From UMGS755 sp045597205 (GTDB lineage: Bacteria; Bacillota; Clostridia; UBA1381; UBA9506), in the NCBI GenBank assembly GCA_045597205.1, contig JAZODT010000049.1, forward strand, positions 1 to 18,041: a stretch of 18,041 bases of DNA. The letters run 5' to 3'. Below are positions 7,010 to 14,810 of this stretch, in pieces (the stretch's first letter is position 1; every line of letters starts with the position of its first letter). The notes below the pieces were generated by a model. It ran no database searches. It was not told where the DNA came from and saw nothing but the letters and a program-made list of their open reading frames with translations. Position numbers and translations under genes: made by a program.

Positions 7010-7924
7010 ATGAACACGGTTTGGTATGATTACAGCAAAATAGAAGCTCGGAATGGTACGGCAATTGCTCTGGGTAACTTTGACGGACTTCATATGGGCC
7101 ATATGAAACTTATGTCAATGCTTGCAAACGTAGCACAGGATAACGGTTTACATTCTATCGTTTATACCTTTGATAAGCACCCCATTAATGTTATGAAGGG
7201 CGAGAATACCTTAAAGCTGATTGCTGATAATGATTACAAGCAAAAGTTGCTTGCTAGCTGCAACGTAGATACCTTGTTTTTTGAAAACTTTGAAGCAGTG
7301 CGTGACCTTTCTCCCGAGGCATTTGTGCGGGATATTTTGGTGGAAAAATTTAATATGAAGGTTGCTGTGGTGGGGCTGCATAACCATTATGGCAAGAATT
7401 CTGAAGGCGATGTGAAGATGCTCAGAGAATTCGGTCAAAAATACGGTTTTCTGGTGCATATGATCAAGCCTTTATATTTTGGCGACTTTTTGTGTTCCAG
7501 TACAAAAATCCGTGCTTTAATTGATAATGGTGACGTGGAAAAAGCCACTGAACTGTTAGGCCGTCCCTTTGCGATTACCAATCGAGTAGTGAAAGATAAA
7601 ATGCTGGGTAGAACATTAGGTTATCCTACGGCAAACATGATTCCGGCAGAGAATCAACTTATCCCGAAATTTGGTGTATATGGCACGAATACCTATATTG
7701 ATGGCGTAGGCTATAAATCCATTACGAACGTAGGGGACAGCCCGACCGTTGGTGATGGGGCTGTTAGAATAGAAACATATATTATCGGTTTTGAGGGCGA
7801 TGTATATGATGAAAGCCTTGAAATTGAATTTTTGTTTAAAATTCGTGACCAGCGGGCATTCCAAAGTTTAAATGAATTGCAGGCACAGTTGGCTGAGGAT
7901 GAGAAGGTTCGTTTAGAGCGGTAG
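7010..7924 (+). CDS. ribF: Bifunctional riboflavin kinase/FAD synthetase RibF
   Basis: Makes FMN from riboflavin and then FAD, the cofactors the nearby hydrogenase flavoprotein also needs. 304 residues. The N-terminal FMN adenylyltransferase domain has GNFDGLHMGH (22-31, the HxGH nucleotidyltransferase motif) and the SSTKIR motif (163-168). The C-terminal riboflavin kinase domain has GRTLGYPTANM (200-210), GDSPTVG (242-248) and the probable catalytic E255. The segment usually like GFDFRFG in the FMNAT domain reads GLHNHYG here (122-128), a divergence that may affect the first domain. Length is standard. The stop codon is TAG, useful evidence that amber is a normal stop in this genome. Confidence 0.95.
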   Translation: MNTVWYDYSKIEARNGTAIALGNFDGLHMGHMKLMSMLANVAQDNGLHSIVYTFDKHPINVMKGENTLKLIADNDYKQKLLASCNVDTLFFENFEAVRDLSPEAFVRDILVEKFNMKVAVVGLHNHYGKNSEGDVKMLREFGQKYGFLVHMIKPLYFGDFLCSSTKIRALIDNGDVEKATELLGRPFAITNRVVKDKMLGRTLGYPTANMIPAENQLIPKFGVYGTNTYIDGVGYKSITNVGDSPTVGDGAVRIETYIIGFEGDVYDESLEIEFLFKIRDQRAFQSLNELQAQLAEDEKVRLER

Positions 7925-7934
7925 AACCGCATGC

Positions 7935-7969
7935 AAAAAGGCCGTCGCTTTTATAGCGACGGCCTTTTT
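7935..7969. terminator. Bidirectional terminator between ribF and the M23 gene
   Basis: A 15-bp perfect stem, aaaaaggccgtcgct (7935-7949) and agcgacggccttttt (7955-7969), with a 5-nt loop. A and T runs at both ends let it stop convergent transcripts from either side. Confidence 0.92.
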
Positions 7970-7985
7970 GTTGGGCTCTTTTGGC

Positions 7986-8714
7986 TTATTTATGGAGAAA
8001 ATCTTCGGGATTTAAATAAGCTTTTCCCGCCAGCACAGCAAAATGCAAATGGCTTTCTTCTAACAACTCGGCAGCGGCACTGTTGCCAACGGCCGCAATA
8101 CTTTGCCCCTGGGTTACGGTTTGGCCTTCAGTCACCATCTCGCAGGAGGCTAGATTTTGATAAATGGTTTGATAGGTTTCGTTGTGTTTTATAATAATTG
8201 TAAAACCCATCAAAGAGTCCTCATAGGCTTTTAGAATTGTGCCGTCTGCTGCGGCTTTAACCTCAGTGCCGTTTTCGGTTTGGATATCAATTCCGTTGTG
8301 GATGCGCCAGTCGCTGAGGGTTTTGGAATAAACAAGTGCTTCGCTGGAAAAAGGGTTAACGATCTGGCCGTCTATGGGCAAAATTAGTTCTAATGTATCT
8401 GGCTTGGCGGCCACAGCAATGGCAGGACTTTGGTTATTGGCAACGGCAGAAGGGGCAGGGGAAGCGGCGAGCAAAACGCTCTGCGGAGGGTTTGCAACGA
8501 CGGGGATGTCCGACCTTTTTGTGGCAAGGGGCGGGGGCGTAGGCAAAGTATAAAGTTTTTCTGAGGGCAATGCGTGATTAGCAAAGCGTGTGACCAGTAA
8601 AAAAGACAGGCAAAAAACCCCTAGAACCAAACTGACGCCTATGTATGACGCCTTAACAGTTTTTTTTGTTTTATTTTTTTTGGTTTTTGAATTATTTTTA
8701 GAATTCTGCTTCAT
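7986..8714 (-). CDS. Membrane-anchored M23 (LytM) family protein, SpoIIQ-like
   Basis: 242 residues: a Lys/Asn-rich cytoplasmic tail (1-21), one membrane segment (about 23-42, type II topology), an Ala/Pro-rich linker (about 56-105) and an extracytoplasmic M23 domain (about 108-242). The zinc-site motifs are present: HNGID (H139, D143) and HLH (H222, H224). The usual YxHL catalytic histidine is replaced (YQNL, N187), so peptidase activity may be reduced or lost. The layout resembles SpoIIQ, the forespore protein of the SpoIIQ-SpoIIIAH channel, but no spoIID or sigma neighbour is present to confirm it; another cell-wall M23 protein is possible. ATG is preceded by AAGGAGA. I see no convincing forespore sigma promoter. 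Confidence 0.82.
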   Translation of the reverse strand: MKQNSKNNSKTKKNKTKKTVKASYIGVSLVLGVFCLSFLLVTRFANHALPSEKLYTLPTPPPLATKRSDIPVVANPPQSVLLAASPAPSAVANNQSPAIAVAAKPDTLELILPIDGQIVNPFSSEALVYSKTLSDWRIHNGIDIQTENGTEVKAAADGTILKAYEDSLMGFTIIIKHNETYQTIYQNLASCEMVTEGQTVTQGQSIAAVGNSAAAELLEESHLHFAVLAGKAYLNPEDFLHK

Positions 8715-8815
8715 ATTATTCTCCTTTTTGTCTGATTTCTATGGTTATTATAAAACAAAACAGGAAAAATATACATGTTTATGGTAAACAACTTCTAAAT
8801 CGTTTGTTTTCTTTA

Positions 8816-8821
8816 TATAAT
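8816..8821 (+). promoter_or_regulatory. Possible -10 of the M14 carboxypeptidase gene
   Basis: TATAAT at 8816-8821 lies 33 nt before the TTG start. The hexamer 17 nt upstream (TTCTAA, 8793-8798) is a poor -35. The rest of the 140-nt divergent intergenic region shows no clear operator. Confidence 0.4.
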
Positions 8822-8854
8822 GATATAGAATAAAGTCTTTAAGGTGGTGTTTTT

Positions 8855-9769
8855 TTGCGTATTGTGCAGGCAGAGGAAGCATACACTTATGATAAAATGA
8901 AAGAAGATGCAGACAATCTTTGCAGAGAATATTCCTTTTTACAACCTTTTAGTTTAGGCCGTTCTGTAGATGGACGTGACCTTTTGGCTATCCGTTGGGG
9001 AACAGGCGAAAAACGTATTTTTTTAAATGGCTCTCATCACGGGATGGAGTGGATTACGTCTCTTTTGCTTATGTATCTGTTAGAAGAATTTTCTTATCAA
9101 TATACAAATAGAACCAGTATTGGCAATATTTACTTTCCGGACTTGTTTTCAGAAATTTCGATTGTTTTTTGTCCTATGGTGAATCCTGACGGGGTGGAAC
9201 TGTCTGTTCACGGTTTGTGGGAAGAACTGCCCCCTATAACAAAAACCAGACTAAAAGCATGGAATGGTCATGATAGCGATTTTACCCATTGGCAAGCCAA
9301 TTTAAATGGTGTGGATTTAAATCATAATTATGATGCAGCCTTTGAAAAAGGCGTTTTTTATCAGCATAAGTTGGGGATTTTCGGGCCCGGCCCCACCCGT
9401 TTTAGTGGCCCACACCCCGAAAGCGAACCGGAAAGCAAAGCGGTGGCAGACTTTACCCGCCATTTTCGTCCCCACATAGCGGTGGCCTATCACACCCAGG
9501 GGGAAGTGATTTATTTTGATTTTGAATCCCAAAGTACAAAGAGAGGGCATGAGATGGCGACAGCCATGGCAGAAATTTCGGGTTATGAATTGGATAAAAC
9601 CGAAGGAATGGCAAGCTATTCCGGTTATAAGGATTGGGTTATTAATGCCTTTCACATTCCTGCCTTTACGGTGGAGGCAGGTTTGGGCGAAAATCCCTTA
9701 CCCCTTTCTCAAATAGACAAAATTTATCAGGAAAATTTAAACATGTTGTTATATCTGGTTCGGGCATAA
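8855..9769 (+). CDS. M14 family zinc carboxypeptidase
   Basis: Predicted zinc metallocarboxypeptidase of 304 residues, like bacterial MpaA/gamma-D-glutamyl-diamino-acid peptidases that cleave cell-wall peptides. Metal ligands are visible in HGME (H62, E65) and YHTQGE (H213). Other family motifs are NPDGVEL (110-116), NGVDLNHNY (151-159) and the catalytic-base region FTVEAGLGENPLP (271-283, E274). There is no signal peptide or membrane segment, so it probably acts in the cytoplasm, perhaps in peptidoglycan-peptide recycling (inference). The start is TTG at 8855, supported by AAGGTGGTG (8841-8849); there is no alternative ATG before residue 15. It is divergent from the M23 gene and ends in its own terminator. 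Confidence 0.9.
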   Translation: MRIVQAEEAYTYDKMKEDADNLCREYSFLQPFSLGRSVDGRDLLAIRWGTGEKRIFLNGSHHGMEWITSLLLMYLLEEFSYQYTNRTSIGNIYFPDLFSEISIVFCPMVNPDGVELSVHGLWEELPPITKTRLKAWNGHDSDFTHWQANLNGVDLNHNYDAAFEKGVFYQHKLGIFGPGPTRFSGPHPESEPESKAVADFTRHFRPHIAVAYHTQGEVIYFDFESQSTKRGHEMATAMAEISGYELDKTEGMASYSGYKDWVINAFHIPAFTVEAGLGENPLPLSQIDKIYQENLNMLLYLVRA

Positions 9770-9808
9770 AAAAGAGGCTGCAGCAAAAAAAGCTGCGGTC
9801 TCTTTTTT
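9768..9808 (+). terminator. Terminator of the M14 gene
   Basis: The stem aaaaaagaggctgcagc pairs with gctgcggtctctttttt across an A7 loop with one or two imperfect pairs, and ends in T6. It overlaps the stop codon. Confidence 0.85.
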
Positions 9809-9832
9809 GTGCAGGGTATTTTTTTAAATGAA

Positions 9833-9861
9833 TTGACAAATATTTAAAAAAATGATAAAAT
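9833..9861 (+). promoter_or_regulatory. Sigma-A promoter of the LCP-rsmA unit
   Basis: Perfect -35 TTGACA (9833-9838), 17-bp spacer, -10 TAAAAT (9856-9861) with an extended TGA directly before it. The start point would be near 9868, leaving a very AT-rich leader of about 108 nt. A second weaker -10-like TACAAT occurs near 9928. Confidence 0.75.
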
Positions 9862-9975
9862 ATTAATGATTTTTTTGAATTTATACAGAATTAAAAAAAT
9901 GTTAATATTTCATTCAAAAATATATTGTACAATTAATGAAAGTAGCCCTTTGTTTGACCGGAAAGGATTCTTGCT

Positions 9976-10908
9976 ATGAATATAAAAAAATTTTTTACAT
10001 CAATGATTATTACGATTCTGGTGGTGGCAGTCATTAGCGGCGGATTAATGACGGCCCGATTTATGTTTGGGACCGATTTGGCCGACAGTGTTGCCCAATA
10101 TTTGGACAAGACCTCTAAAAGTCAGGCAAATATTCTTTTGATGGGTTTAGATAAAGGGAAAACCCGTGCAGATGTTATTATGGTTGTTTCGCTGAATCCA
10201 AAAGAAAATACCGTTAATGTTTTATCAATTCCCAGAGATACACGGGTGCAGTATTCTGCTGGCCGCTATGATAAAATTAATCATGCCATGGGATATAAAA
10301 ACCCTGAGGAGACAATTATTAAACTGGTTAAGCAGATTACGGGGATGCCCATTCATTATTACTGTGAAGTCAATGTATCCGGTTTTCGCGAAGTGATTGA
10401 CATTTTAGGCGGCGTTGAATATGATGTGCCGATTAACATGCACTATGATGACCCCTACCAGGATTTGCATATTCATATCAATAAAGGGCTGCAGGTTTTA
10501 AATGGCGAAGATGCAGAAGGCTTGGTGCGTTACCGCGCCACCTATCCTACCGGCGATTTGGGCAGAATAGCATTGCAGCAGGACTTTTTGCGGGAACTGT
10601 TTAAACAAAAATTAAAACCTAAATATATTATGAAAGCACCGGCGCTATTGCGGGAAATTAATGAGCATATAACAACTAATTTTTCCGGCGCCGATGCTAC
10701 AAAATATTTGGGTATGCTGAGAAAAATGAATGAAGAGTCTTTAACAACTCATATGCTACCCGGTGCATCCCAGACGATTGGCGGTGGCTCATACTATGTG
10801 TATGATACCACAAAAACCAAGGAACTGATTTTAAATTATTTTGGTTATCCGGAAGAGGAAGCCGCAAAGCTTAAGAAACAAAAAGCAGCTTCTAAAGGTG
10901 CGGAATAA
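9976..10908 (+). CDS. LytR-CpsA-Psr (LCP) family cell-wall ligase
   Basis: LCP enzymes attach undecaprenyl-phosphate-linked anionic polymers (teichoic acids or capsule) to peptidoglycan on the outer membrane face. The 310-residue protein has a short cytoplasmic N-terminus, one membrane segment (about 8-30) and an extracytoplasmic LCP domain. Conserved residues are visible: the R64-D65 region, SIPRDTRV (84-91 with R87 and D88), DKINHAMGY (99-107), and the arginine-rich block RYRATYPTGDLGRIALQQDFL (185-205). The C-terminal tail is Lys/Glu/Ala-rich. ATG follows a GGAAAGGA Shine-Dalgarno. Its TAA overlaps the rsmA ATG by one base (TAATG), so the two are translationally linked. Confidence 0.93.
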   Translation: MNIKKFFTSMIITILVVAVISGGLMTARFMFGTDLADSVAQYLDKTSKSQANILLMGLDKGKTRADVIMVVSLNPKENTVNVLSIPRDTRVQYSAGRYDKINHAMGYKNPEETIIKLVKQITGMPIHYYCEVNVSGFREVIDILGGVEYDVPINMHYDDPYQDLHIHINKGLQVLNGEDAEGLVRYRATYPTGDLGRIALQQDFLRELFKQKLKPKYIMKAPALLREINEHITTNFSGADATKYLGMLRKMNEESLTTHMLPGASQTIGGGSYYVYDTTKTKELILNYFGYPEEEAAKLKKQKAASKGAE

Positions 10909-11780
10909 TGAAAGAGAAAAATTTTTCAAAACAATCGGTACGGCGCCAACTGGCCGGTGAGGGCCTGCGACCCAAAAAAGGATTGGGACAAAACTTTTTA
11001 ACGGATGAAACTGTTCTTTTGGATATTGTCGAGGCGGCAGAAGTGGATGCAGAATCTTGCGTTTTGGAAATCGGTCCCGGCATGGGTGTTTTAACTCGTG
11101 AACTTGCCAAACGTGCCGGGAAAGTTGTGGCGGTGGAGATTGACACCGCTATTTTGCCGATTTTAGAAAAAAATGTGGCAGAATTCTCCAACGTAACAAT
11201 TGTAAATCAGGATATACTAAAGGTAAATTTGTCTTCGCTTTTACAAGAGGCATTTGGCGCAAAAAAAGTCAAGGTCATTGCTAATTTGCCTTATTATATT
11301 ACAACACCCATTATTATGAAATTACTAGAGGAGGCGCCGGGGTTATCATCCATTGTGGTGATGATTCAACGTGAGGTGGCAGACAGGCTGGCGGCTGATG
11401 CCGGCAGTAAGGATTTTGGCGCCATTACACTTTCGGTGCAATATAGGGCAACGGTTACAAAAATTCGGGATGTGGCGCCGGAATGTTTTGAACCGGTGCC
11501 AAAAGTGTGGTCTTCGGTCATTGCATTAACCCTGCGGGACGAACCGCCGGTTTGTGTGATGGACGAAAAGGTGTTCTTTCGTTTGATTAAAGCGGCCTTT
11601 GCGCAACGACGTAAGACTTTTATTAACAGTGTCTCGGGGGCAGGGGAACTGGGTATTGATAAAGAAACAATCAAAGAGATTCTTAAGAAGTTAACTATAG
11701 AAGAAAATGTGCGTGGAGAATCGCTAAATATAGTACAATTTGCACAAATTTCTGACGAAATATGTCGGAATTTTGTTTAA
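10908..11780 (+). CDS. rsmA: 16S rRNA (adenine1518/1519-N6)-dimethyltransferase RsmA
   Basis: SAM-dependent enzyme (also called KsgA) that dimethylates two adjacent adenines in the 3'-end helix of 16S rRNA, a late 30S assembly step. 290 residues, normal for the family. Motifs: GLGQNFLTD (25-33), the SAM-binding motif I LEIGPGMGVLT (53-63), acidic E78 in VEID, QDIL (101-104), and the catalytic NLPYY (126-130). The C-terminal small domain is present. Its ATG overlaps the LCP stop codon; AAAGGTG lies upstream inside the LCP gene. It is normally a stand-alone housekeeping gene, so the link to LCP reflects local arrangement rather than function. Confidence 0.96.
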   Translation: MKEKNFSKQSVRRQLAGEGLRPKKGLGQNFLTDETVLLDIVEAAEVDAESCVLEIGPGMGVLTRELAKRAGKVVAVEIDTAILPILEKNVAEFSNVTIVNQDILKVNLSSLLQEAFGAKKVKVIANLPYYITTPIIMKLLEEAPGLSSIVVMIQREVADRLAADAGSKDFGAITLSVQYRATVTKIRDVAPECFEPVPKVWSSVIALTLRDEPPVCVMDEKVFFRLIKAAFAQRRKTFINSVSGAGELGIDKETIKEILKKLTIEENVRGESLNIVQFAQISDEICRNFV

Positions 11781-11819
11781 AAAAACGGAGAGAATTTGTA
11801 TTAAAACTCTTTGTTTTTT
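11780..11819 (+). terminator. Probable terminator of rsmA
   Basis: aaaaaacggagag (11780-11792) can pair with ctctttgtttttt (11807-11819) with two mismatches, ending in T6. It is moderately stable and overlaps the putative pckA -35. Confidence 0.5.
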
Positions 11820-11838
11820 CATAACAATAGAGTATAAT
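11811..11838 (+). promoter_or_regulatory. Putative pckA promoter
   Basis: TATAAT at 11833-11838 with TTGTTT at 11811-11816 (16-bp spacer). The -10 is perfect and the -35 matches in three of six positions. The leader to pckA would be about 150 nt. Confidence 0.55.
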
Positions 11839-11845
11839 AGTTAAT

Positions 11846-11959
11846 ATGGGGGAAAATTGATTGTCCGCCCATTTTTGTATTTGTCAAATGGAAAAAAAAT
11901 CGTTTTTTATGGATTGTTTATTATGGAAAATGGACGGAAAACCTTATGGTTACGGCCAT
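11846..11959 (+). promoter_or_regulatory. Structured pckA leader, possible attenuator
   Basis: Hairpin 1: atgggGGA (11846-11853) pairs with TCCgCCCAT (11864-11872) with one bulge, followed by a short T-rich run (11872-11876 and on), as in a weak intrinsic terminator. Hairpin 2: ATGG...AACC (11930-11943) with GGTT...CCAT (11948-11959). The right arm of hairpin 1 (CCGCCCAT) can instead pair with ATGGACGG (11930-11937) at 7 of 8 positions, so mutually exclusive folds are possible. No recognised riboswitch class. Confidence 0.4.
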
Positions 11960-11996
11960 CAAAAGATAAAAGATATACTGAAAGGAGTTATAAAAA

Positions 11997-13751
11997 ATGA
12001 CGACAAACAAAGCAGTGCTTTCATGGCTTGATGAAATGATTCAGTTGACTACGCCTGATGAGGTCATTTGGATTGATGGTAGTGAAGAGCAAAGACAAAA
12101 ATTGTATGATGAGGCTTGTGAAGCCGGTGAACTGATTAAGCTGAATCAGGAAAAATTACCCGGTTGCTATCTGCACAGAACGGCTGAAAATGACGTTGCT
12201 CGTGTTGAAGATAGAACCTTTATCTGTACTTCTAAAAAAGAGGATGCCGGCCCGACAAATAACTGGGAAGATCCTAAAACCATGTATGCTAAATTGGAAG
12301 GCTTATTTCGTGGTAGCATGAAGGGCAGAACCATGTATGTTATTCCTTATCTGATGGGTCCTTACGGTTCTCCTTTCTCTAAAATTGGTATTGAGCTGAC
12401 CGACTCCCGTTACGTTGTTTTGAACATGATGATTATGACTCGTACCGGTGCACAGGTTATGGCAGAGTTAGGTGATAGCGATGATTTTGTACGTTGCCTG
12501 CATGCTAAAAAAGATATTGATGCTGAAAACAGATATATTGTACATTTCCCCGAAGATAACACCATTTGGACGGTTAACTCCGGTTACGGTGGAAACGTAC
12601 TGCTTGGCAAAAAGTGCTTTGCGCTCAGAATTGCCAGCCACATGGGCCACAAAGAAGGCTGGATGGCTGAACATATGCTGATTTTAGGTTTAGAAAATCC
12701 CCAGGGCGAGGTTAAGTATATCAGTGCTGCATTCCCCAGTGCTTGCGGTAAAACGAACCTGGCTATGTTGATTCCGCCGGAAGCCTTAAAGGGCTATAAG
12801 GTTTGGACCGTTGGTGACGATATTGCTTGGCTGCGTATTGGTGAAGATGGCAGATTATGGGCCGTTAACCCCGAAGCCGGTTTTTTTGGTGTTGCACCCG
12901 GTACTTCTACCAAAACTAACCCCAATGCTTTGGCAACAACAATGAAAAATACTATTTTTACGAATGTTTTGTTAAATACTGAAGACAATACAGTTTGGTG
13001 GGAAGGCTTGGACGGCGAACCCCCGAAGGAAGGTATTGACTGGAAGGGCAATCCCTGGACACCTGAAAGTGGCGTTAAGGGCGCTCATCCCAACTCTCGT
13101 TTCACAGCACCCGCTGCACAGTGCCCCTGCATCTCCAGCGAATTTGAAGCTGCTGGTGGCGTGCCGATTTCTGCTATTGTATTTGGTGGCCGTCGTGCAA
13201 ATGCGGCTCCGCTTGTTTATGAAGCGTTTGATTGGCAGCATGGTGTATTTGTTGGTGCAACCATGGCTTCTGAGACCACTGCCGCTGCTGCCGGCGCTGT
13301 CGGCGTAGTCCGTCGTGACCCCATGGCTATGATTCCCTTCTGCGGATATAACATGGCAGATTATTTTGAACATTGGCTGGAAATGGGTAAAAAGATTCCT
13401 AACGCACCGAAGATTTTCCATGTTAACTGGTTCCGTCTGGATGAAAACGGCAAGTTTATGTGGCCTGGCTTTGGTGACAATCTTCGCGTGTTAAACTGGA
13501 TTTTAGACCGTTGCGAAGGCAAGGCGAATGCAAAAGAAACCGCTATTGGTTATCTGCCTGAAGCAAAAGACATTAACATTGAAGGTCTTGATCTGGATGC
13601 TGAAACCTTAGAACAGCTCTTAAGTGTTGACAAGGCTGTTTGGAAGGAAGAAGTTGAAAGCCAAAAAGAATTCTTTGCTAAATTTGGCGACAAACTGCCT
13701 GCCAGCATCAAAGAAGAACTTTCTAAGCTGGAGGCAAGATTAAACGCTTAA
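11997..13751 (+). CDS. pckA: Phosphoenolpyruvate carboxykinase, GTP type
   Basis: Interconverts oxaloacetate + GTP and phosphoenolpyruvate + GDP + CO2, linking C4 acids to glycolysis; in anaerobes it often runs toward oxaloacetate (inference here). 584 residues. GTP-type hallmarks: the P-loop/kinase-1a motif PSACGKTNLAM (247-257) with the reactive C250, kinase-2 GDDIAWL (273-279), the YGGN substrate loop (197-200), Mn ligands around K205 and H226, and NPEAGFFGVAPGT (291-303). These exclude the ATP-type family. AAAGGAG lies upstream of ATG. The only gene following it on the same strand is a small lipoprotein. A leader with alternative hairpins suggests regulated expression. Confidence 0.96.
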   Translation: MTTNKAVLSWLDEMIQLTTPDEVIWIDGSEEQRQKLYDEACEAGELIKLNQEKLPGCYLHRTAENDVARVEDRTFICTSKKEDAGPTNNWEDPKTMYAKLEGLFRGSMKGRTMYVIPYLMGPYGSPFSKIGIELTDSRYVVLNMMIMTRTGAQVMAELGDSDDFVRCLHAKKDIDAENRYIVHFPEDNTIWTVNSGYGGNVLLGKKCFALRIASHMGHKEGWMAEHMLILGLENPQGEVKYISAAFPSACGKTNLAMLIPPEALKGYKVWTVGDDIAWLRIGEDGRLWAVNPEAGFFGVAPGTSTKTNPNALATTMKNTIFTNVLLNTEDNTVWWEGLDGEPPKEGIDWKGNPWTPESGVKGAHPNSRFTAPAAQCPCISSEFEAAGGVPISAIVFGGRRANAAPLVYEAFDWQHGVFVGATMASETTAAAAGAVGVVRRDPMAMIPFCGYNMADYFEHWLEMGKKIPNAPKIFHVNWFRLDENGKFMWPGFGDNLRVLNWILDRCEGKANAKETAIGYLPEAKDINIEGLDLDAETLEQLLSVDKAVWKEEVESQKEFFAKFGDKLPASIKEELSKLEARLNA

Positions 13752-13752
13752 T

Positions 13753-13767
13753 AGACGATTTTCGTCT
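13753..13767 (+). other. Weak hairpin after pckA
   Basis: agacga (13753-13758), loop ttt, tcgtct (13762-13767). The stem is short and lacks a proper T run, so at most partial termination; the lipoprotein gene is probably read from the pckA transcript. Confidence 0.3.
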
Positions 13768-13808
13768 GTTAATAAATATGGTTCATCATTTAATGAGGAG
13801 GAAAGTTA

Positions 13809-14048
13809 ATGAAAAGCAAGTTATTGCTTAGCGTGCTTACATTAATGGTTGCTTCCGGAACTTTGGTTGGCTGTAATATGAATAAAGATTCGGTCATCCC
13901 CGAGGCTTCTGTAATGCCTAGCGCCACAGCAACTGCTCAGGCGACAGTTTCCGCTTCTACTGACGACACCATGGTGTCCCCCGGTGCATCGGCTTCTGCC
14001 GCTCCATCTGCGACACCCAGCGCAACATCTTCTGCTAAAGCTGAATAA
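13809..14048 (+). CDS. Small low-complexity lipoprotein
   Basis: A 79-residue predicted lipoprotein with a Lys-positive N-terminus, hydrophobic stretch (5-18) and lipobox LVGC (19-22), so cleavage and acylation at C22 are expected. The mature ~58 residues are almost entirely Ser, Ala, Thr, Pro and Val with few charged residues; there is no fold or domain I recognise. It looks like a flexible surface tether, possibly a remnant of a larger linker-containing lipoprotein. A strong GAGGAGG precedes the ATG, and a strong terminator follows. It is 57 nt after pckA, but no functional link can be argued. Confidence 0.75.
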   Translation: MKSKLLLSVLTLMVASGTLVGCNMNKDSVIPEASVMPSATATAQATVSASTDDTMVSPGASASAAPSATPSATSSAKAE

Positions 14049-14060
14049 TTGTAAAGACTA

Positions 14061-14091
14061 AAAGGCACTACCGTTATGCGGTAGTGCCTTT
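14061..14091. terminator. Bidirectional terminator, lipoprotein / DUF975
   Basis: A perfect 13-bp stem, aaaggcactaccg (14061-14073) and cggtagtgccttt (14079-14091), with a 5-nt loop. T and A tracts on the two sides serve both the lipoprotein gene (plus) and the convergent DUF975 gene (minus). Confidence 0.92.
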
Positions 14092-14102
14092 TTTATTACT
14101 TA

Positions 14103-14723
14103 TTAATCTACAACAGTTTCTACGGTAGCAATCCGGTCAGCATCTTTCACTTTGTTATAAAAGTTAGCAAGTGTAGTTGAAATATAGGGGAATACCCAAA
14201 TTCCTGCAATGCCAAATGTAATGCTAACCAACAAGCCCCAACCAATAAATGACAACGTTAAAACAAAATAATCCATTTTGTGTCCGTTCATCATTGTTTT
14301 TGACCTGTTAATTGCTTCCAGAGCGTCCATCCCTTTATTCTCTGCCAAAATATATATAGACATTGAATAAGAAATTCCTTTTATAATACCCGGAATCACA
14401 AAAAGCAAGGACCAAAGACCCGTAAACAATCCTACAAAAAATTGCACTTTAAAGGCACTCCATAAATCATAATAACCATTAAATAGATCTTTAATCTGTA
14501 CATCCTGATTGGCAGCTATTTTAAGGTAAACCATAATCAAACCTAAGGATAAAGGAGCTGCTATTAAGATTGAAGATGCAATACCTCCCACAAACGGAAC
14601 TAATGACAACAGGAGAGAACCGATACTGGTAATAACCACCATAATCAGTGATATTACAAATAAGGTACCAATTTTGCCTTTAATTTGCTGCCTAGCCAAT
14701 TCTTTAAGTTGTACTCTGTTCAT
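14103..14723 (-). CDS. DUF975 family integral membrane protein
   Basis: 206 residues with about four to five hydrophobic segments (roughly 20-42, 45-68, 92-115, 151-180) and a charged N-terminus (MNRVQLKELARQQIKGK). The family pattern is clear: a loop with PGIIKGISYSMSIYILAENKG region (111-131), then ALEAINRSKTMMNGHK (134-149). No enzymatic motif is seen; the family is common in Firmicutes and has no established function. ATG is preceded by AGGGAGGATT. It is divergent from the SdpR-type repressor gene and shares its 190-nt intergenic region, so the repressor might also affect it (inference). Confidence 0.85.
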   Translation of the reverse strand: MNRVQLKELARQQIKGKIGTLFVISLIMVVITSIGSLLLSLVPFVGGIASSILIAAPLSLGLIMVYLKIAANQDVQIKDLFNGYYDLWSAFKVQFFVGLFTGLWSLLFVIPGIIKGISYSMSIYILAENKGMDALEAINRSKTMMNGHKMDYFVLTLSFIGWGLLVSITFGIAGIWVFPYISTTLANFYNKVKDADRIATVETVVD

Positions 14724-14772
14724 AATAATCCTCCCTGAAAGTTAAAATTTTGGCTTATGAGAGCCTATGATT

Positions 14773-14802
14773 ACTATATCATAGAACCCAAAGGAAAGTC
14801 AA
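14773..14802 (-). promoter_or_regulatory. Promoter of the DUF975 gene
   Basis: On the minus strand: -35 TTGACT (14797-14802), 18-bp spacer, -10 TATAGT (14773-14778) with an extended TGA directly before it. The start point would be near 14766, about 43 nt before the ATG. Confidence 0.65.
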
Positions 14803-14810
14803 GAAAGAGC

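Noticed and set aside
12972..13421. 149-codon minus-strand ORF inside pckA
   Set aside because: It lies fully within the well-conserved pckA frame, has no ribosome site, and its sequence resembles no family.
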